Shown here: piece by piece, positions 12,539 to 27,000 of the stretch | Numbering within the stretch: the stretch's first letter is position 1 | Layout: each line of letters opens with the position of its first letter | Assembly: GCA_026129545.1 (NCBI GenBank) | Contig: JAHCHX010000001.1 | Coordinates: forward strand, 124,001-188,000 | Source of the DNA: Saprospiraceae bacterium | GTDB lineage: Bacteria > Bacteroidota > Bacteroidia > Chitinophagales > Saprospiraceae | Direction: 5' to 3' | DNA: 64,000 nucleotides | The notes under the pieces: generated by a model | What the model was told of the DNA's origin: nothing | The model's database searches: none | The model's input: the letters and a program-made list of their open reading frames with translations, nothing else | Translations under genes and position numbers: made by a program

Positions 12539-15500
12539 ATGAAAAAATCTCTCTACCCAACGCTCTCTTTTTTAAAAACAAGCACGCGCTATGTTTTACT
12601 GTCTGCTTTTGCCCTCTTATGGGGCAATACGATGTGGGCGCAAACCAACCCGCCCGCGCAGAGCCTGCCTTATTCGCAGAACTTTGGGACTACAACCTTC
12701 ACGGCGATGCCAACTGGTTGGGCTGCTTGGAATGGTCTGAATGGCGGAAGCATCACTACACAGGCTTTAGCGGAAGCATCGGTTCCAACAGGAAATGCCA
12801 CTGTTACTGCTGCGGTTGTTGCGCAGACTACAGGTGGGGTCTATGGTTTTGCTACCTCCTCGAATGGCCGCGCTTATGTGCAAACAAGTGGCAACGATGG
12901 CAATGGGGTCAACCAACTGGCATTGGCAATTAACACGACTGGGAAGTCAAACATTGTAGTAAAATACGACGTGGAAATAATCAACGCTCAAACTCGAACG
13001 GTGGGTATTGTGATGCAATATAGAGTTGGTACGAGTGGTGCTTGGACAACGGTTCCTTCCGCAACGGGCAATCCATATTCTCAATCGGGTGGGACAGTTG
13101 GTGTTAAGGCCAACGTTATTCTGACGCTCCCATCTGGGGCAAATAATCAGTCAGTTGTACAGTTGAGATGGGCGATTTGGAGAGGTACCGAAGCAGGGGC
13201 CAGTTCTGGGATAGCAATTGACAACGTCACCGTTTGCGAAGCCCCCACCGCCAACGCAGGCCCCGACCAATTGACTTGCGTGGATGGCGTGGTGCGCATG
13301 GCAGGCTCCGTAGGCGGTTCCGCCACGGGCGGCACTTGGAGCGACGGCGGTTTGGGCGGCACTTTTTTGCCCAATGCCAACAACCTGAACGCATTCTATA
13401 TACCCCCAACAGGCAACACAGACACCATCTCGTTGGTGCTCACCACTACGGGTGGATGCCCGCCGCAGGCCACCGATACCATGCGCATAGCCTATGGCTC
13501 ATTGCCTCCAATGACCCTTCGCGCCGTAGCCCCTGCCAGTGTCACTTGCGGTGAAAACGTGACCATCAGCATTGAAGTGGATGGCTTTGTGGACATCAAG
13601 TCCTACCAATTTGCGTTGGAGTGGGACCCTGCGATATTTGATTATGTAGGCTATAGTGCTACTGTCATCGGTGGGGTCGAAGGGACAGTGGGTGAATTTG
13701 ACGTGGCCAACGGCATATTGACTTATGGCTGGGTAGATCCTGCTGGCATCCCCGGCGAAAACTTGGCCGACGAAACAGTAGTGCTAACCGTGACGCTCAA
13801 AGCATTGGTAAACACCGCGACAGACGAGCCTGTCAACATCATCGGCACCATCGTCACGCCCATAGAGGCAACAAACAGTCAACTGTGCTTTTTGACGGTA
13901 AATGTCGAAAACGAGGCCGAAATTGACATCGAGCCTATCACGGTGCAATGTCCGGCGAATTTTGCCGTATGTGTTTACGATGTGCCTTTTGCGCTTTCTG
14001 GTGGTACTCCCGATGGTGGCGACTTCAGCGGCAATGGGGTGACGAATAACGAGTTTGACCCCGCCGCCGCCAATATTGGCGCAAACACCATCACTTACTC
14101 ATACACAGACAACAATGGTTGTAGTAATTCTTGCGAATTCACCATTACGGTAAATGCACAACCTACTGTGACCTGTCCTTTAGACCAAATAGTTTGTGAA
14201 GACGAACTGCCGCTTGATTTGACGACCCTCGGTGCTTTGCCCGCAGGTGGTTCGTTCAGCGGCACAGGCGTGACTGGCACCTCTTACAATGCTGCGGGAG
14301 GCACGACCAACACTGTGACCTATACTTACAACGACGGCAATTGTGAAAATTCCTGCACGTTCGACATCACCGTGAACACCAACCCCGCATGCAATATCAC
14401 CGGTTTGGACATCGTGTGCGCCAACTCGGAAGACAACCTCTACGAGGCACCCACAGGCATGACTTCCTACCAGTGGAGCATCACGGGCAACGGCACGATT
14501 GACGGGCCGGACGACGAGGAGACCGTGTTGGTGGATGCTGGCGCGGTGGGTTCGTATGAGTTGCTCTTGACCATCACAGATGCCAACGGTTGCACCTCCA
14601 CTTGCACGAAAACGGTGACGGTGGCTCCCCCACCTACACTGACCCTTACGGTTGACGCGCCAGCGAACGCGACCTGCGGCGACATCGTGGACATTACCAT
14701 TGAGGTGAGCAACAGTTTCACCAATATCTCCTCCTTGCAGTTCAGCGTCGAGTGGGATGAGGCAAAGTTGATGTATCAGAGTTATGTCGCCCCAGAAATC
14801 GGCGGCACAGGCGGCGACCCGTTCGTCGGCGACTTGGATGCCGTGACAAATGGCGAACTGACGTTCACATGGTTCGACCCAGACCCCAACGCAGAGTTCG
14901 ACGGGGTTGACCTGAGCGACGGCACCGTGATACTGACCCTGACCATGAAAGTCATTGGCAGCACGGGCAGCGTGGCGGTGTCGGTGACAGACAACCCTGA
15001 GCCGAGAGAGGTTGTGGATGCGAACTTCTGCTCCAACACAGTGACATCGGTTGATGCGAGCATCGCCTTGAGTCCGATAACGGTCACCTGCCCATCCAAC
15101 ACGACCGTTTGTATTGACGAGGCATCGTTCGGGCTTACTGGAGGCACGCCTTCGGGCGGCACATACACAGGGCCGGGCGTGAGTGCCAACACTTTCGACC
15201 CGGCGGCGGCTGGCCCGGGCACACACGCCATCACATACTCCTACACCGATGCGATGGGATGTTCCAACTCATGCACATTTGATATTACGGTAGAGGATGG
15301 ATTGCCCACAGCGGATGCCGGCAATGGCGGCGACGAGTGCGACCTGACCTTCTCGCTGAACGCTGTGCCGAGCGTCGGCACGGGCGCTTGGACGTATTCC
15401 GGCCCCGGCACCGCGTCGTTCGACCCCGACGTAAACACAGCGACCGCGATAGTGACGGTGACTGACTACGGCACCTACACCTTTACATGGACAGAGACCA

Positions 15501-18500
15501 ATGGTGCCTGCACGGATGATGACGACGTGACGGTCAATTTCTACGAGCAACCTATCGTCTCCGACCAGCTGAATCAGGCGCAATGTGCCAACGGCGACTT
15601 CACCATGACCCAGTCCGCGCCAAGCGTGGGCACGGGCGTTTGGACGGTCGAGAGCGGCACGGCGACGATTACCGACGACGCCGACCCGACGACGACGGTG
15701 ACCGGTGTTCCGGTCGGCACGAGCGCAACGGTTCGGTGGACGGTGACGAACGGCACCTGTAGCGTGTTTGACGAGGTTACGCTGACGAACGACGAGCAGC
15801 CCGTTGCGAACGCTGGCAACGGCGGCGACGAGTGCGACCTGACCTTCTCGCTGAACGCCGTGCCGAGCGTCGGCACCGGCACATGGACGTACGCCGGCCC
15901 CGGCACCGCGACGTTTGCGCCAGACGCGAACGACCCGGCCGCGACAGCGACGGTGACGGCCTACGGCGCCTACACTTTCACATGGACGGAAGTCAACGGC
16001 ACCTGCACGGACGCCGACGATGTGACGGTGAACTTCTACGAGCAGCCTGTAGCGAACGCTGGCAATGGTGGCGACGAGTGCGACCTGACCTTCTCGCTGA
16101 ACGCCGTGCCGAGCGTCGGCACCGGCACATGGACGTACGCCGGCCCCGGCACCGCGACCTTCGCGCCAGACGCGAACGACCCGGACGCGACAGCGACGGT
16201 GACGGCCTACGGCACCTACACTTTCACATGGACGGAAGTCAACGGCACCTGCACGGACGCCGACGATGTGACGGTGAACTTCTACGAGCAGCCTGTAGCG
16301 AACGCTGGCAACGGCGGCGACGAGTGCGACCTGACCTTCTCGCTGAACGCCGTGCCGAGCGTCGGCACCGGCACATGGACGTACGCCGGCCCCGGCACCG
16401 CGACCTTCGCGCCAGACGCGAACGACCCGGCCGCGACGGCGACGGTGACGGCCTACGGCGCCTACACTTTCACATGGACGGAGGTCAACGGCATCTGCAC
16501 GGACGCCGACGACGTGACGGTGAACTTCTACGAGCAGCCTGTAGCGAACGCTGGCAACGGTGGCGACGAGTGCGACCTGACCTTCTCGCTGAACGCCGTG
16601 CCGAGCGTCGGCACCGGCACATGGACGTACGCCGGCCCCGGCACCGCGACCTTCGCGCCAGACGCGAACGACCCGGCCGCGACAGCGACGGTGACGGCCT
16701 ACGGCACCTACACTTTCACATGGACGGAAGTCAACGGCACCTGCACGGACGCCGACGATGTGACGGTGAACTTCTACGAGCAGCCTGTAGCGAACGCTGG
16801 CAACGGCGGCGACGAGTGCGACCTGACCTTCTCGCTGAACGCCGTGCCGAGCGTCGGCACCGGCACATGGACGTACGCCGGCCCCGGCACCGCGACCTTC
16901 GCGCCAGACGCGAACGACCCGGCCGCGACAGCGACGGTGACGGCCTACGGCACCTACACTTTCACATGGACGGAAGTCAACGGCACCTGCACGGACGCCG
17001 ACGACGTGACGGTGAACTTCTACGAGCAGCCTGTAGCGAACGCTGGCAACGGTGGCGACGAGTGCGACCTGACCTTCTCGCTGAACGCCGTGCCGAGCGT
17101 CGGCACCGGCACATGGACGTACGCCGGCCCCGGCACCGCGACCTTCGCGCCAGACGCGAACGACCCGGCCGCGACAGCGACGGTGACGGCCTACGGCACC
17201 TACACTTTCACATGGACGGAAGTCAACGGCACCTGCACGGACGCCGACGATGTGACGGTGAACTTCTACGAGCAGCCTGTAGCGAACGCTGGCAACGGCG
17301 GCGACGAGTGCGACCTGACCTTCTCGCTGAACGCCGTGCCGAGCGTCGGCACCGGCACATGGACGTACGCCGGCCCTGGCACCGCGACCTTCGCGCCAGA
17401 CGCGAACGACCCGGCCGCGACGGCGACGGTGACGGCCTACGGCGCCTACACTTTCACATGGACGGAGGTCAACGGCATCTGCACGGACGCCGACGACGTG
17501 ACGGTGAACTTCTACGAGCAGCCTGTAGCGAACGCTGGCAACGGTGGCGACGAGTGCGACCTGACCTTCTCGCTGAACGCCGTGCCGAGCGTCGGCACCG
17601 GCACATGGACGTACGCCGGCCCCGGCACCGCGACCTTCGCGCCAGACGCGAACGACCCGGCCGCGACGGCGACGGTGACGGCCTACGGCACCTACACTTT
17701 CACATGGACGGAGGTCAACGGCATCTGCACGGACGCCGACGACGTGACGGTGAACTTCTACGAGCAGCCTGTAGCGAACGCTGGCAACGGCGGCGACGAG
17801 TGCGACCTGACCTTCTCGCTGAACGCCGTGCCGAGCGTCGGCACCGGCACATGGACGTACGCCGGTCCCGGCACCGCGACCTTCGCGCCAGACGCGAACG
17901 ACCCGGACGCGACAGCGACGGTGACGGCCTACGGCGCCTACACTTTCACATGGACGGAAGTCAACGGCACCTGCACGGACGCCGACGATGTGACGGTGAA
18001 CTTCTACGAGCAGTCTGTAGCGAACGCTGGCAACGGCGGCGACGAGTGCGACCTGACCTTCTCGCTGAACGCCGTGCCGAGCGTCGGCACCGGCACATGG
18101 ACGTACGCCGCCCGGCACCGCGACCTTCGCGCCTGACGCGAACGACCCAGCCGCGACAGCGACGGTGACGGCCTACGGCGCCTACACTTTCACATGGACG
18201 GAAGTCAACGGCACCTGCACGGACGCCGACGATGTGACGGTGAACTTCTACGAGCAGTCTGTAGCGAACGCTGGCAACGGCGGCGACGAGTGCGACCTGA
18301 CCTTCTCGCTGAACGCCGTGCCGAGCGTCGGCACCGGCACATGGACGTACGCCGGCCCTGGCACCGCGACCTTCGCGCCTGACGCGAACGACCCAGCCGC
18401 GACAGCGACGGTGACGGCCTACGGCGCCTACACTTTCACATGGACGGAGGTCAACGGCACCTGCACGGACGCCGACGACGTGACGGTGAACTTCTACGAG

Positions 18501-20264
18501 CAGCCTGTAGCGAACGCTGGCAATGGTGGCGACGAGTGCGACCTGACCTTCTCGCTGAACGCCGTGCCGAGCGTCGGCACCGGCACATGGACGTACGCCG
18601 GCCCCGGCACCGCGACCTTCGCGCCAGACGCGAACGACCCGGCCGCGACAGCGACGGTGACGGCCTACGGCGCCTACACTTTCACATGGACGGAGGTCAA
18701 CGGCACCTGCACGGACGCCGACGACGTGACGGTGAACTTTTACGAGCAGCCAGTGGTCTCCGATGAGACCGACCAGACACAGTGTGACAACGGAACATTC
18801 ACAATGACACAGTCAACACCGAGCGTGGGAACAGGAGTATGGACACTGGAGAGCGGCACCGCGACCATCACCGATGATAGCGACCCGACAACGACAGTCA
18901 TCGTCACAGGCACAAGCGCGACAGTCCGCTGGACAGTGACAAATGGCACTTGCAGCGCGTTTGACGACGTGATTTTGAATGTGCCTCCTTGCGCCATCAA
19001 CTTCACGGGTCGCATCATTTGGGAGGGCGACCGCCTGACTACCATGACGGGTGTGAACAATGCGACGACTACCTTGAGCGTGGATGATACAGACACCGAT
19101 ATCACCAACACCAATGGCGATTACGCGCTCCTGGCCGCAAACGGCGGCTCCGATTTTGACATCACCCCCGTCAAGAACCTGCCATTGCCCAATGCGCTCA
19201 ATGGCTTGACGACTGCGGATGCTTCGCGTATTACCCAGCACGCGCTCAACATTTTCCTCTTAACTGACCCGTATAAGTTAATTGCTGCGGATGTGAATTA
19301 TACCAATACCATCACGACGGCGGACGCATCATTCATTACACAGGCCATTCTTGGCAATCCGGTCAATCAACTTGCCTTCATCAACAAGACATGGCGTTTT
19401 GTGCCGAAGGATTATGTGTTTCCCGTCCCGGCCAGCCCATGGAGCGCGCCGGAAAAAATCTCGCTGGTGGGCATCAGCGGCGACCAAACCGACCAAGACT
19501 TTATCGGCATCAAAATGGGCGACGTGAACAACACGGCCAATCCCGCCAACTTCGGTGGGCAACTGGCGCCAAACCTGATTTGGAGGGTGCAAGACAGGCT
19601 GTTGCAACAGGGTGAAACATTCGTTGCCGAGTTCCGTGCCGACAACCTCTATGACTTGTTGGCATATCAGTTTGGGATGCGATTCGACCCGATTCAACTT
19701 GAATTGCTGGAAATTGAAACGATTTCAGGCAGTCCGATGAACGAGAGCAATTTTGGCACCTACAACTTGGCGGAGGGTGAAATCCGCGCCGCCTTAGCGC
19801 TGGGTATGCCCATCACATTGGAAGACGGCACCGCCGTGTTCAGGCTGCGTTTCAAGGCACTGGCCGAGGGCATCAAGTTGAGCAACGTGTTGCACCTCAC
19901 CAACGATGTGCTTTTGGGCGAGGCGTACAAAGGTGATTACACACCCGGCCCGGTGAGTCTGGTGTACGGCGCAGTGGTGACGAGCACCGGCGAGCCGCAT
20001 ACTGGCAAGTTGGTGTTGCAGCAGAACCGCCCGAACCCCTTCCACGGCCGCACGGTGATAGGTTTTGAATTGCCCGACGCTTGCGATGCCATGCTGCGGG
20101 TGTTCGACACGAACGGGCGTTTGGTGCGTGAGCATTCTGCATCCTATCCTGCGGGAAACCACCAAGTGGAATTTGATTTTGGTACCGAAAGGGGTGTTCT
20201 TTATTATGAACTGACCACGCCTTTTGGTGTGTTGGCAAAGAAAATGGTGCTGACAAGGGAGTAG
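12539..20264 (+). CDS. Gene B: giant repeat surface protein with cohesin-like and dockerin-like domains, T9SS type A cargo
   Basis: ATG 12539 is chosen because a signal peptide follows directly (MKKSLYPTLSF to MWAQ); an earlier in-frame ATG at 12428 would put 37 residues in front of it. Order: N-terminal jelly-roll-like domain (to about 13240), Ig-like segment (13240-13510), first cohesin-like domain (about 13510-13950, SYQFALEWDPAIFDYVGYSA), Ig-like segments, second cohesin-like domain (about 14634-15080, LQFSVEWDEAKLMYQSY), twelve 82-residue repeats (15806-18755), then the same cassette as gene A: regulatory-like fold, dockerin-like pair, cohesin-like domain and T9SS sorting domain ending MVLTRE. 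At about 18112 two bases are missing relative to the other repeats, which breaks the frame. Restoring them gives 2,575 residues. It probably sits on the cell surface; ligands are unknown. Confidence 0.87.
15806..18755 (+). repeat. 12 tandem copies of a 246-bp (82-residue) unit in gene B
   Basis: Unit starts (gcgaacgctggcaa) lie at 15806, 16052, 16298 and on to 18020, then 18264 and 18510. The 244-bp step from 18020 to 18264 exposes a 2-base deletion. The protein unit carries ANAGNGGDECDLTFSLNAVP and GTWTYAGPGTATFAPDAND. A diverged copy precedes the array at 15311, and two related units beginning VSD flank it (15557-15805 and from 18756). Confidence 0.95.
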
Positions 20265-21061
20265 TTCTGGGCGAATTGGTTATGTCTGCTCAATCACGCT
20301 ACTGTACATTATTTTTGTGCTACAAAGGCACAAAATGCGGCAAATCAATGCGTATTTTGCTTTGCTTCTTTGTGACTTCGTGGCAAATTTGAAAATGTCC
20401 AATAGTGTGCTGTTCAGCAGGCTATAAGATTGGTTTAGAAGAACTTAGCGACGAAATTTCGAGTATCCGAGTTTTTTGCTGAGTTTTTCTAAACCACTCC
20501 GACCTTTTCACTTTCGATGGATTAAAAAATTAACATTGGAAACGAGCTCGCCGAATCCCTATTTGGCGTTATGTTTGCTTCGATTTTTAATCCAAGTACC
20601 CGATAATCCGTAGTAATCTCATGAGTGACATTAGATTAGGTGTCTGAACGCCTCCGTGTTGCGTCCGCTGGTTTATTCGAAACCGGACTCCGCAATTTCC
20701 TCACTCATTTTTTGACCCATCTCCGATTGGTATTTGTAGCGTCAAATGCCAACCAGTCATTTTTTTAATCCCTATCTCATAAAAAGTTAAACTTAAACTG
20801 GATGGCGACACTGCTACCCTCGTGTGTACATCTTGGTTTGACTTGCGCTGTTTTCCCGTCGGTGCGAGTGCTGTCTTGGGCGATTGCCCAAGTAACAAGT
20901 GGCGTGTGTGCCGCTTCGTTTGCGTCCCTGCTCCTTTGTAAAATCTCCGTTTTCAATGTCATACACGAATCGTCCTTTCGCGCTGCTCGCGCCAAAGGGC
21001 GATTTTTTGTTTTCAACCGCCTCAAAGTCTTTGCACTCAAAAGCTAAACACCACCTTGATT
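20265..21061. other. 797-bp gap between genes B and C with several stem-loops, no convincing gene
   Basis: Bases 20329-20346 and 20361-20384 form an imperfect inverted repeat of the aaggcac/ctttgtg type. Bases 20432-20448 (ggtttagaagaacttag) and the stretch ending near 20497 (ctgagtttttctaaacc) form another, and 20727-20757 a third (gattggtatttg/caaatgccaacc) followed by a T run. The 81-codon open frame at 20802-21047 has no family look, so it is not called. The gap is unusually long for this block and may hold the promoter and leader of gene C. Confidence 0.5.
20971..21009 (+). terminator. Intrinsic terminator-like hairpin upstream of gene C
   Basis: The arms cgtcctttcgcg and cgcgccaaagggcg pair with one bulge around a short loop and are followed by attttttg. 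It lies only about 50 bases before the gene C start, so it may be a leader attenuator as well as the end of transcription from upstream. Confidence 0.55.
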
Positions 21062-24000
21062 ATGAAAAATTATCTTTACTCAAGTATTTCATTACAAGCA
21101 AATACGCTGACGAATAAATCCAGCCAAGCCATATCTTGGAAGGCGTTGTTGTTTGGTTTTGCTGCATTGTTGATAGGCAAAGTCGCTTGGGCGCAAACCA
21201 ACCCAACAGCGCAGAGCCTGCCTTATACACAGAATTTCACTGCCTTGGCGCATTCATCTTCCACTTATCCGGCAGGGTGGCAAGGGTGGGAAATAGGGGT
21301 TTCGGCCTCAGGCGTATTCAGAACCAATGCGCCCATCGCAGATGCAAATTTATTAGCCAGCTCTACGGCTGCGACCGCTACGGGTGGTGTTCATAATTAC
21401 AATGGGAAAATTGGTATATTGTCATCCGGTTCTATTGACCCCTCAATAGTATTGGCAATCAATACCACTTCAAAAAACACGATTCGGGTTACTTACGACG
21501 TGATGACCATTCGAAACCCTTACAATGGCACCACCAACACCCGTATCAATGAAACGACATTACAATACAGGATAGGCACGTCCGGTGATTTTACTACACT
21601 GACTGGCATAGAATATCAAAACAACACGGAAACGCAGACTGGTTCTGTGACCACCCCCCAAAATTTACAAACCAGAACAATCACTTTACCTGCTGCTTGC
21701 AATAATCAGCCAGTTGTGCAGATTCGTTGGGTCATGCGCGACATGACAGGTATGGGTTCCCGTCCCAGTTTTGCGGTGGACAACATCACCGTCTGCGAAG
21801 CCCCCACCGCCAATGCAGGTGCGGACCTCATGACTTGCGTGAATGGCGTGGTGCGTTTGGCAGGCACAGTGGGCGGTTCCGCCACAGGCGGCACTTGGAG
21901 CGACGGCGGCTTGGGTGGCACTTTTTTGCCCAATGCCAACAATCTCAATGCTTTTTACATACCCCCAGCGGGCAACACGGACACCATCTCGTTGGTACTC
22001 ACCACTACGGGTGCGTGCCCACCACAAGCCACCGATACCGTGCGCGTCGCCTACGGCTCATTGCCTCCAATGACCCTCCGAGCAGTAGCCCCGGCAAGTG
22101 CCACCTGTGGCGAAAACGTGACCATCAATATAGAAGTGGACGGTTTTGTGGACATTAAATCATACCAGTTTGCGGTGGAATGGGACCCTGCCAAATTTGA
22201 TTATGTGAGTTACAGCGCCACTGTCATTGGCGGGGTAGAAGGTACCGTGGGCGAGTTTCAAGTGGACAACGGAATACTGACCTACGGTTGGGTGGACCCC
22301 GCCGGCATCGCAGGCGAAAACTTGGCCGACGAGACGGTGGTGCTGACGCTGACCCTGAAAGTATTGGCCAACTCCGGCACCGACGAGCCTGTGAACATCG
22401 TAGGCACCGTCATCACACCCATCGAGGCGACCAACAGCCAGCAGTGCTTTTTGACGGTAAATGTCGAAAACGAGGCCGAGATAGACATCAACCCCATCAC
22501 TGTCACCTGTCCCGCTCCACAAACGGTGTGCAGCGGTGACGCGCCCTTTGCCCTTTCGGGCGGCACCCCCGACGGTGGCGACTTTAGTGGCAACGGGGTA
22601 ACAAACAACGAGTTTGACCCCTCCGCCGCCAATCTCGGCGCGAACACGATTACCTATTCCTACACCAACAGCGACGGCTGTAGCAACACCTGCACCTTCG
22701 ACATCACGGTGAACCAATCCGTTGCCACATCGGTCAGCATCACCGCCAATCCCGGCAACACGATATGCTCCGGCACAAGCGTGACGTTCACGGCCATTCC
22801 GACCAACGGCGGCGCCACCCCATCATATCAGTGGAAGAAAAACGGCGTGGATGTCGGCACGGACTCAGATACATACACCGACGCAGGATTGGCCGATGGC
22901 GACGAGATAACTTGTGAAATGACCTCCAGCGCCGATTGCGCCGACCCCGCCACCGCCATATCAAACACCATCACAATGACGGTGTCCACCACCCTCACGC
23001 CCTCGGTCAGCATCACCGCCAACCCGGGCAACACGATATGCTCCGGCACAAGCGTGACGTTCACGGCCATTCCGACCAACGGCGGCGCCACGCCATCATA
23101 TCAGTGGAAAAAGAACGGCGCGGATGTCGGCACGGACGCAGACACCTACACCGACACAGGTTTAGTGGACGGCGACCAAATCTTGGTGGTGCTGACCTCA
23201 AACGCCCCTTGCGCCAACCCGCTCACCGCCACGTCGAACACCATCACAATGACGGTGGCTAACAATGTCACGCCGTCGGTCAGCATCACTGCCAACCCGG
23301 GCAACACGATATGCTCCGGCACGAGCGTGACGTTCACGGCCATTCCTACGAACGGCGGCGCCACCCCATCGTATCAATGGAAGAAAAACGGCCTTGATGT
23401 CGGCACCAACTCGAATACCTACACCGACGCAGGTCTGGCCAACGGCGACCAAATCTCGGTGGCGCTGACCTCCAGCGAGTCCTGCGCCAACCCCGCTACC
23501 GCCACCTCTAACACCATCACGATGACGGTGAACGCGACAGTCACACCGTCGGTAAGCATCACCGCCAATCCCGGCAATACAATATGTGTTGGCACAAGCG
23601 TGACGTTCACGGCCATTCCGACGAATGGCGGCGCCATCCCATCGTACCAGTGGAAGAAAAACGGCCTGAATGTCGGTACCGACTCGAATACCTACACCGA
23701 CGCAGGTCTGGCAAATGGCGACCAAATCTCGGTGGTGTTGAACTCGAGCGCCCTTTGCGCCAACCCGCTCACCGCCACATCGAATACCATCACAATGACG
23801 GTGAATGCCCTTGCTAACGCCGATGCAGGCCCCAACCAAGCCACCTGCGTGAACGGGATTGTTTATGTGGTGGGTACGGTAGGCGGCTCTGCCATGGGCG
23901 GCACTTGGGACGATGGCGGTGCGGGCGGCACATTTTCTCCGAACGCCAACTCGCTCGCGATTTACTACACCCCTCCAATCAACAACGCCAACCCCATCAC

Positions 24001-27000
24001 GCTGACTCTGACAGCAAACGGGCCTTGCCCCGCTACCGACGAGATGGAGGTTACTTACAATCTAACACCATCCATGACCCTGCGGGCAGTTGCCCCATCA
24101 AGCGCCACTTGCGGCGAAAACGTGGTCATCAGCGTGGAGGTAGATGATTTTGTGGACATCAAATCTTACCAGTTCGTGCTGGAATGGGACCCCGCGAAAT
24201 TTGACTATGTGAGCTATACCGCCACCGAAATTGGTGGCGCGGAAGGTACCGTGGGCGAGTTTGAAGTGGACAACGGAATACTGACCTACGGTTGGGTGGA
24301 CCCCGCCGGCATCGCAGGCGAAAACTTGGCCGACGAGACGGTGGTGCTGACGCTGACCCTGAAAGTATTGGCCAACTCCGGCACCGACGAGCCTGTGAAC
24401 ATCGTAGGCACCGTCATCACACCCATCGAGGCGACCAACAGCCAGCAGTGCTTTTTGACGGTAAATGTCGAAAACGAGGCCGAGATAGACATCAACCCCA
24501 TCACTGTCACCTGTCCCGCTCCACAAACGGTGTGCAGCGGTGACGCGCCCTTTGCCCTTTCGGGCGGCACCCCCGACGGTGGCGACTTTAGTGGCAACGG
24601 GGTAACAAACAACGAGTTTGACCCCTCCGCCGCCAATCTCGGCGCGAACACGATTACCTATTCCTACACCAACAGCGACGGCTGTAGCAACACCTGCACC
24701 TTCGACATCACGGTGAACCAATCCGTTGCCACATCGGTCAGCATCACCGCCAATCCCGGCAACACGATATGCTCCGGCACAAGCGTGACGTTCACGGCCA
24801 TTCCGACCAACGGCGGCGCCACCCCATCATATCAATGGAAGAAAAACGGCCTTGATGTCGGCACCAACTCGAATACCTACACCGACGCAGGTCTGGCCAA
24901 TGGCGACCAAATCTCGGTGACGATGACCTCAAGCGCCCCTTGCGCCAACCCGCTCACCGCCACATCGAACACCATCACGATGACGGTGAACGCGACAGTC
25001 ACGCCGTCGGTCAGCATTACCGCCAATCCCGGCAACACGATATGCTCCGGCACAAGCGTGACGTTCACGGCCATTCCGACCAACGGCGGCGCCACCCCAT
25101 CATATCAGTGGAAGAAAAACGGCCTTGATGTCGGCACCAACTCGAATACCTACACCGACGCAGGTCTGGCCAATGGCGACCAAATCTCGGTGGTGCTGAC
25201 CTCAAGCGCCCCTTGCGCCAACCCGCTCACCGCCACATCGAACACCATCACAATGACGGTGGCTAACAATGTCACGCCGTCGGTCAGCATCACCGCCAAC
25301 CCGGGCAACACGATATGCTCCGGCACGAGCGTGACGTTCACGGCCATTCCGACCAACGGCGGCGCCACCCCATCATATCAGTGGAAGAAAAACGGCCTTG
25401 ATGTCGGCACCAACTCGAATACCTACACCGACGCAGGTCTGGCCAACGGCGACCAAATCTCGGTGACGATGACCTCAAGCGCCCCTTGCGCCAACCCGCT
25501 CACCGCCACATCGAACACCATCACGATGACGGTGAACGCGACAGTCACGCCGTCGGTCAGCATCACCGCCAATCCCGGCAACACGATATGCTCCGGCACG
25601 AGCGTGACGTTCACGGCCATTCCGACCAACGGCGGCGCCACCCCATCATATCAGTGGAAGAAAAACGGCATTGATGTCGGCACCAACTCGAATACCTACA
25701 CCGACGCAGGTCTGGCCAACGGCGACCAAATCTCGGTGGTGCTGACCTCAAGCGCCCCTTGCGCCAACCCGCTCACCGCCACATCGAACACCATCACGAT
25801 GACGGTGAACGCGACAGTCACGCCGTCGGTCAGCATCACCGCCAATCCCGGCAACACGATATGCCCCGGCACAAGCGTGACGTTCACGGCCATTCCGACC
25901 AACGGCGGCGCCACCCCATCATATCAGTGGAAGAAAAACGGCCTTGATGTCGGCACCAACTCGAATACCTACACCGACGCAGGTCTGGCCAACGGCGACC
26001 AAATCTCGGTGGTGCTGACCTCAAGCGCCCCTTGCGCCAACCCGCTCACCGCCACATCGAACACCATCACGATGACGGTGGCTAACAACGTCACGCCGTC
26101 GGTGCTCATCACCGTCGCTCCCAACGACACGATATGCTCCGGCACAAGCGTGACGTTCACGGCCATTCCGACCAACGGCGGCGCCACCCCATCATATCAG
26201 TGGAAGAAAAACGGCCTTGATGTCGGCACCAACTCGAATACCTACACCGACGCAGGTCTGGGTCAACGGCGACCAAACCAGTGGTGCTGACCTCAAGCGC
26301 CCCTTGCGCCAACCCGCTCACCGCCACATCGAACACCATCACGATGACGGTGAACGCGACAGTCACGCCGTCGGTCAGCATTACCGCCAATCCCGGCAAC
26401 ACGATATGCTCCGGCACAAGCGTGACGTTCACGGCCATTCCGACCAACGGCGGCGCCACCCCATCATATCAGTGGAAGAAAAACGGCCTTGATGTCGGCA
26501 CCAACTCGAATACCTACACCGACGCAGGTCTGGCCAACGGCGACCAAATCTCGGTGGTGCTGACCTCAAGCGCCCCTTGCGCCAACCCGCTCACCGCCAC
26601 ATCGAACACCATCACGATGACGGTGAACGCGACAGTCACGCCGTCGGTGCTCATCACCGACGATCCAACACGATATGCTCCGGCACAAGCGTGACGTTCA
26701 CGGCCATTCCGACCAACGGCGGCGCCACCCCATCATATCAGTGGAAGAAAACGGCGCCTTGATGTCGGCACCAACTCGAATACCTACACCGACGCAGGTC
26801 TGGCCAACGGCGACCAAATCTCAGTGGTGCTGACCTCAAGCGCCCCTTGCGCCAACCCGCTCACCGCCACATCGAACACCATCACGATGACGGTGAACGC
26901 GACAGTCACGCCGTCGGTGCTCATCACCGTCGCTCCCAACGACACGATATGCTCCGGCACGAGCGTGACGTTCACGGCCATTCCGACCAACGGCGGCGCC

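Noticed and set aside
15269..18118. A 949-codon minus-strand frame and a 778-codon alternative + frame over the gene B repeats
   Set aside because: Same cause: shadow frames of a G/C-rich 246-bp repeat. Only the frame with signal peptide, Ig-like repeats and T9SS domain is coherent.
20802..21047. An 81-codon open frame upstream of gene C
   Set aside because: No recognisable domain, and a terminator-like hairpin lies inside it.
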